Assembly (NCBI GenBank): GCA_037576215.1
Contig: JBANDB010000007.1
Location: 217,001-281,000, forward strand
Source: Armillaria gallica
Lineage: Eukaryota; Basidiomycota; Agaricomycetes; Agaricales; Physalacriaceae
Direction: 5' to 3'
Length of the DNA: 64,000 nucleotides
Below are positions 59,001 through 64,000 of this stretch, in pieces. Under the pieces are notes generated by a model that saw only the letters and a list, made by a program, of their open reading frames with translations, made no database searches and had not been told where the DNA came from. Position numbers and translations under genes: made by a program. Within the stretch, counting starts at the first letter, position 1; every line of letters starts with the position of its first letter.

Positions 59001-60119
59001 CAAGGTCGCTCCCTGGAATGGACAGATGACACCAAGTATCTGGGAGTGGTCTTCTGTTCTACCGCAATGGACATCTTCAAGGAGCACTCCTTGCAAGTTG
59101 CGAAGAAGGCACTCCGTGTCTGCAACGTGACTCTCGCTATGGAGAGGTTCCTTGGAGATATACACCCCCGTGCTGGCCTTGCAATATATAGCGCCCGTGT
59201 GGACTCCCTTCTCACCTACGGTTCCCAGGTGGTTGTGATCACTGTGGATCGCACCCTGCGACAGCTCGAGAAGGTGCAGATAACCTTCTTTCGACGGCTT
59301 CTTCATGTTCACAGGCGGTCGATGATTGCAGCGCTCTACTCGGAGACAGGGTTCATTCCAATACGTTACCGCAGGATTATCCTCACTCTCCGCTACCTGC
59401 TTCGGCTCCTTTCTGAGCGAGAGACAACAACACGGCTGGCTCCATGGGGGATCGATGCCTGCCGTGAAATGTGGACAGTTGGAAAGAGGTGTTGGCTTGG
59501 AGATATTGCGAAGGCTTTGCTACGCCTATACCACCCGATCCATGCATCTCTGGAAGATCTTTGCGATCCGGTCAAGGTGGCGAGCCTGATGTCTGATGTT
59601 GAGGCGATGTGGAAGACTGAGGTTGTGGACGAGATCACTGGTTCTCCTACCACCTCCCTGCTGGCTGTCCGCTACTGGGAGTGTAATGGCTCTGCTGCTG
59701 CTTTCCGTCCCTACTTGGATATTCGTATCCCTGCCCATCGGGTTGCTTTGACGCGGGCGCTGACGGCCACCCATCAGCTGGCTGTTGAGCGTGGAAAGTG
59801 GCATGGTATTAGTAGGGAGTGGCGTCTGTGTAGGATGTGTGCAAGAGATGTTGAAGATGTCCCACATGTTCTTTTTGTGTGCCCATACCCCCCTGCAGAC
59901 GGGATACGCAGATTGTTCCTATCATCTGTGTGGGATCGATATCCCAGTATGAAGGCAAGGGCGCGATCCCCGTCGCACCTCCTCCTTCTTCTCGTGGGGA
60001 CGGATGATCTTGTGGCTAGCGTAGCCCGTTTTGTCCACGAGATCTTTACACTTTGGGACTCTGTTCCTTTATTTTTCGATCACCTGCCTACCGCCGAGGC
60101 CGTGAGGGAGTACTCATGA
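56095..60119 (+). CDS. LINE ORF2: endonuclease, RNase H-like, reverse transcriptase, zinc knuckle
   Basis: The frame has no ATG before the endonuclease motif WNIHGE, so it most likely continues from ORF1 by -1 frameshift. Endonuclease: LQETWLLEGEE, LLGDCNARTA, VVDYAAIS, and SNHAFLSI where most relatives have SDH. RNase H-like: AGAGVFWGLNATRN, WAVIFALLL, IIVMDQVDVIRTY; the first Asp and the Glu of the usual triad are not seen. Reverse transcriptase: ILKPGKDPSNPSSYRLIGL, LPDLSNAFPSTD, GILAGDSTSP, EHADDGALW (His in place of the Tyr of YADD). After a 53-nt intron-like segment at 58900-58952 the frame resumes ALIFGTRPREMP and ends with a CX2CX8HX4C knuckle (CRMC...H...C) and EAVREYS. Confidence 0.85.
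58900..58952 (+). other. 53-nt spliceosomal-type intron inside LINE ORF2
   Basis: EKTK is encoded up to 58899. Then GTACTTTCG...CCATTAG (53 nt, containing in-frame TAA and TGA) is followed by GCTTTGATTTTTGGGACG, encoding ALIFGTRPRE. Removal joins the reading to KTKALIFG, the normal sequence of this LINE region. Length, GT-AG ends and phase 0 match the host introns in this window. Confidence 0.6.
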
Positions 60120-60286
60120 GGGGGCTTTACCATAGCGGCAGAGCGTAGGTATGGTTCGGTACCGTAGCAGTCGTACCTCTCAGTAGATATAGTAGTCACA
60201 GATGTAACTAGTTCTGATGTACATCCGGGGGACTGTAGTACGGACACCGGCACGCTTCTGTTGAGGAGCAACGTCGGGTAATAAAA

Positions 60287-60311
60287 CTTCCTTCCTTCCT
60301 TCCTTCCTTCC
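60287..60311 (+). repeat. (CTTC/CTTCC)n tail of the LINE
   Basis: The LINE 3' UTR ends AATAAAA and then about six CTTC units. A microsatellite rather than poly-A tail is common for some fungal LINEs. The older copy at 30520 keeps a reduced form of the same tail. Confidence 0.7.
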
Positions 60312-60371
60312 GACCTTGTGTCACCCACAGTCTCACTTATTCTCCTATCCAACGTTTAACATTTAACTCCC

Positions 60372-61558
60372 ATGGCGGGATCCGTACACCTCTATGTTCC
60401 TCTTCAGGGTCCAGATAGTCCCCAAGATCACGCTGCATCTTGGTTGCCTTGTCTCGAAATCCCCATCGATAGACTGGCCGATTTCTCAGTAAAGCCGTAC
60501 AGATGGTTGTGCTACGCCGGGCACTGCATTATGGGTGTTGAAGGTAGCCTGTCATTTTCTCCCACAAACTTGGGTGGAATAGATTTCGATTACGATGCGC
60601 CTTTCGAATCTACGTTTATTTGTGGCCTCTACTTCCATCCCCGTGGTGCAATATTCCCTATCGACCCCGACATTGAAGACGGATCTGTCACCGCTGATTC
60701 CGAGAATCAGGCGTCTGCTTTCAGGACGGCAATTGTGGAGCGCGACGGAATTTGTGTCGTTGCTGATGACCCGCCTCTTCATTGCGACGCTGTACATCTC
60801 ATCAGACACAACAAAGGTAGCGAAGTATGTCATCTCGCTCTGGAATAATTCTATTCCCTTTTTCACTAAAGCCGTTCTTAGTACATTGAACGTTTTACAC
60901 AGTGACGAGGCGGAGACATCATCACTGACATTGATGATCCGCAAAATGGCTTGCTGGTCAACACGAACTTTCATTCTGTGTTTGGTCATAGCGTTGCTAT
61001 TCTTCCGGTACGGATGAGTTAGTATCATGTAACCTATGGCTCACGATAAAGCAGACACCCAACTTTATAATGAAGACAAACGACGTTGTTCCGGGGACCG
61101 CACCAGATGACGCTCGGTGGACCGTGCATGATTTTGCTGAACCTACAGCTAGAACTGCACATCTCAGCGCCGGGATTTTAGCTGGCGAAGCCGTTCGTAC
61201 ACCTTCTACTGGCCAGCACGGTACCTGGCCACCTCACTGTCCGTTCGCTGCAGTCTATGCTTTGGCGCTCATCATGATGTGGCCTGTAGAAGAATTCTTG
61301 ACGCAGGTCAGGTCAATGTGGGCGGAAACTTTCTATCCTGGTGGTCGCAAGGTAACTTCGGATCAACAAAAGGCTGAGCGCAAAAAGAAGGTAGTGAAGA
61401 GCAAGCTGGGAAATGAACAGGGAGACGATATCGACATCTTCGACGTTCTTCTGATGTTGCGTGAAATGGGTGCTTATAATATGGCCCGCAAACCTATATC
61501 GCAGCCTTCTTCTGCTCAAAAGACTCACGAAGATGCGCAGGAGAAGGTGCTTCCTTAG
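60372..61558 (+). pseudogene. HNH-nuclease domain protein with an in-frame stop
   Basis: Exons 60372-60824, 60882-61007 and 61055-61558 (introns of 57 and 47 nt) keep the frame. The N-terminus is MAGSVHLYVPLQGPDSPQDH. The HNH region is AFRTAIVERDGICVVADDPP, HCDAVHLIRHNKGSE, then YIERFTQ-stop-RGGDIITDIDDPQNGLL, NFHSVFGHSVAILPTPNF. This is the fungal HNH_2-type domain (H-L in AVHLI and N in QNGLL retained). The TGA at 60903-60905 probably derives from CGA. The C-terminus is charged (KAERKKKVVKSK) and open to 61558. A LINE has inserted about 60 bp upstream. Stop-codon readthrough or a truncated product is possible, but I read it as recently disabled. Confidence 0.65.
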
Positions 61559-61648
61559 CTTCAAGGGCTCCATGATTCGAATACCTCTTCTGAACATCTG
61601 TAATATATACCAATAAGCAAACAATTTCCGTTATATCTTCCGAGTCAA

Positions 61649-63598
61649 TCATTCCAACAGTTCTTCCGCGTTTTCCACTCGTCTCTCAAAGCACACCTCG
61701 AACGCTTCAGGTGTAATACTAATACCCTCTCCCCTAAATGCCCGCTGATCGATGGGCGTTTTATCATCCTCTGATATCCTGAACGCCCACAGCAGTAGGG
61801 CAGTCGTTATAAAGAGCGAGCGATCGGCTACATGTCTCCCAGGGCAGACCCTATATACACTAAATTAGCATGAGAAACACCAGTACCCGGCCAAACCACT
61901 CTTACCGTCTTCCAAAGCCGAAATTGAACAACGATGCATCGGACCTGAGAGACCCATCGTCGTCGAACCAGCGAGTAGGGTCGAACACCTCCGAGTTCGC
62001 AAAGACCGAGGGGTCCCGACATATGGACCAATGGTCTCCGATAACCATAGTGTCTTTTGGTATGCAGTAGTTTCGCTAAGATCGGAGCTGATCAGTGTTC
62101 AGATCTCTAGAGATAAATGGGTGACTTACCCAAATGATATCCCTTGAAGCTCGATGAGCAAATCCTTCGAAAGATCTTATGAGCATGTATATAGCGAGGG
62201 CGAGAACATCAACCTACCGCTCCCACCAACAGGTCTCCACCTATAGCTTTCCAGCACGAATGCCAAGACCCGAGGCAAATTAGTATAGTCATCAAACGTT
62301 GGTACTAATCAAGTTCGTCAATTTGGAGGCTCTCTGCGACACGAGGAAAAGAAACACACCTCGCTTATGACCAACAACAGCATCAAGTTCCTCCTGCACC
62401 CATGTCTGCGTTTGCGGAAAACACGCCGCAGCCATAATCACCACACTTATCGCACTAGCCGTGGTTGTAGATCCCGCGCCAAACATTGTACCAGCGAGGT
62501 ACGCGAGCTCATCATGGTTCAGCCGGAGCTTGGCCTCATTTTTGAGGAGGTACTTCGTAAAGCACGGCTGGACCGTATCCTAATCAAGTCTGGCATTAAT
62601 ACCACCGCCAAAAAAATGACTAAAGAAAGTCCTCACCATGTTATCCTCGACGCCCGCTATTTGCTTTCGGTACAATGAAAGCTCTTCATTGTGCCACGAA
62701 CGCAAGTCGCGACGGTAGAAGGGGAGGTATCTAGTATGATTATTCAATTAGCATCACTTGTTAGGAATGATCATGCTACACTTACCGCAAGAAAGGGTAC
62801 TCATCAACCATATACGCCCCTGGTCTCACGGCAGAGCCTACACGCTTGAGAGATCGTCCAATCGCAACTATCTCTGGTTCGTTCACGGTTATGGTCCCCG
62901 TTCGACCGTAGGCCAGAGATAGGATAAACGACACAGCGTATCTATGCAAGACAAGCACGAGTTTAGCCGAGCAACACGAGAAGATTGAAGTACACTCACT
63001 CCTTAGCGTAATCCATATGCTTCGCAGGGTTCCCCGTAAGATTCCTGATGAGATTTGCAGCATAGTGCATCTGCAGAGGCTCGTAGTCCTTAGCTGCCTT
63101 TGCTTGGAGGTGTGTATGCAAAGCTCTGCCAAGGCGATTAGCGCCCTCTTCAAAATCACTATCTCACACTCACTTTCGAAACTTCCTCAGTCTTTCTCCA
63201 GACTGCAGTAAAAGCAACCTCATCCCACCCGAAACCATCTCGCTCGCAGCAGTCCACCTCGGCCTATCAACGAGAGCCGCTCCCTCCTTCTCCATGATAT
63301 CAACAGCAGCTTGTCGTCTGCCGATGATGACAGCGACTTTGGAGCCCGAGCGTAGAGAGAAGACCGGCCCGTATTCTTCAACGAGGGATTCCAGAGTTTG
63401 GAGTGATCTGGGCGCAACATTATGAGTTTATAAGAATGGTAGCTACACGAGACGGACGTACGTGAATGACGAGAGACTTGTTATATCCCAGTCCCCTGGT
63501 GGCCCATGTGGTAAGGGAAGTCGGTGTCCAGCATTCCGTGCTCCAGTGAAATAGAAAATACAGAAAGTAGCAAGGATTGCTGCGACAACGAGGAACAT
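61649..63598 (-). CDS. cytochrome P450 monooxygenase
   Basis: This is an ER-anchored haem-thiolate enzyme of unknown substrate. The start at 63598 gives the membrane anchor MFLVVAAILATFCIFYFTGA followed by LPLPHGPPGDWD (an ATG at 63652 would add 18 residues). Blocks in order: LQTLESLVEEYGPVFSLRSG, DIMEKEGAALVDRP, RALHTHLQAKAAKDYEPLQM, the I-helix FGAGSTTTASAISVV, the ExxR motif in FVLESYRWRPV, HRASRDIIWGYCIPKDTMV, FDPTRWFDDDG, and the haem loop FNFGFGRR-VCPGRHVADR, split by an intron at 61851-61905. The stop is TGA at 61651-61649. About nine introns; all key residues are present, so the gene looks functional. Confidence 0.88.
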
Positions 63599-64000
63599 CG
63601 AGGTTACAACACAGTTGTGGGCGAAGAATGGATGTTGGGTATCGCCGTCCATCCATCGGGGGCGTATTTATAAACTGCAAAACACGCGTGCACAGAGAGG
63701 TAGAGGTTCGGCCGCCAGTTATCGATACTATCCGACTCGGACTGGTATGTGGCGGCACCTCGACATTGCCACGACTCCCATCATGAGGAAAGAGGCTCAG
63801 ATATCGTATCGAAGGGCTTCTACTGCACATTATAACCGGAACGGAGCCAGTCAGGATTTCTGATGAATGATATCCGGGATTCGCTAACAGAATGGTGAAG
63901 TCGTAAAGGTAGGCCATCGTGCGTGTCGGAGGGACCACATGCCCTGCTATGATATTTGGCTTTACGTTTTTAGAGCAAGGCTGGTCACACGAGGCCGTTA
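63599..64000. other. P450 upstream region
   Basis: The P450 promoter should lie here; no sure TATA box was found. Overlapping frames on both strands have no domain. Confidence 0.4.

Larger units (their letters stand above)
54171..60312 (+). mobile_element. near full-length LINE retrotransposon
   Basis: This is a non-LTR retrotransposon on the plus strand. In order it has a 5' region with repeated GCTACGA boxes, ORF1, ORF2 (endonuclease, RNase H-like region, reverse transcriptase, C-terminal zinc knuckle), a 3' UTR of about 170 bp and a CTTCC-repeat tail. Both ORFs are open over their whole length apart from one intron-like segment, so the copy is young. The 5' boundary is uncertain: 54171 assumes the GACCTTG repeat as target-site duplication. 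The 3' end lies about 60 bp upstream of the HNH gene's ATG, so the insertion separates that gene from its former upstream DNA. An older relative is found at 30520-30790. Confidence 0.85.

Noticed and set aside
54164..60318. GACCTTG as the LINE target-site duplication
   Set aside because: Seven bases is short enough to occur by chance and the 5' end of the LINE family is unknown; used only as a provisional boundary.
1..64000. tRNA, rRNA or CRISPR features
   Set aside because: No cloverleaf with a GGTTCGA-type T-loop in the right setting, no rRNA-like sequence, and no regularly spaced repeats were seen on reading both strands.

Overview
The window reads as nuclear DNA of an Agaricomycete (mushroom-type basidiomycete). 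The signs are many introns of about 45-70 nt with GT-AG ends, two class I hydrophobins, several F-box proteins of the type expanded in this class, UstYa-like (DUF3328) proteins, a multi-exon pectin methylesterase, a P450, a tyrosine-kinase-like kinase and a fungal LINE. Most genes are broken into short exons. Gene models were rebuilt by hand: exons were joined where splice signals kept the frame and the product matched a family I recognise.

Layout. 0-2.7 kb: repeat-rich, with a decayed piece of an MFS gene. 2.7-5.2 kb: intact allantoate-permease-type MFS transporter (minus). 6.8-7.3 kb: hydrophobin (minus). 8-16 kb: F-box territory, with two intact genes on the minus strand plus several broken relatives. 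16.5-17.2 kb: a small protein with two XPA-C-like modules. 20.2-20.7 kb: a second, canonical hydrophobin. 24.6-27.2 kb: second MFS transporter. 27.8-29.2 kb: F-box/LRR-like gene. 29.9-31.7 kb: CpG-poor transposon graveyard. 32.7-34.1 kb: pectin methylesterase with a probable frameshift. 34.7-35.3 kb: small unknown protein. 36.5-38.4 kb: protein kinase. 41.8-45.6 kb: compact group of two UstYa-like genes, a possible small secreted peptide and a single-pass membrane protein. 46.4-47.5 kb: a complete non-autonomous DNA transposon with TIRs and a 9-bp target-site duplication. 47.5-53.7 kb: F-box pseudogenes around an intact type-B carboxylesterase. 54.2-60.3 kb: an essentially full-length LINE. 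60.4-61.6 kb: HNH-nuclease gene with an in-frame stop. 61.6-63.6 kb: P450.

The most striking element is the LINE. Its ORF1 ends with a textbook -1 frameshift heptamer (GGGAAAC) directly before the UAG, in exactly the register needed to continue into the endonuclease/RT ORF, which has no usable ATG of its own. The same ORF2 is interrupted by a 53-nt GT-AG segment that behaves like a spliceosomal intron. The UstYa-like pair is the best candidate for a small specialised-metabolite locus; no convincing repeat-type RiPP precursor was found, so that link stays speculative.
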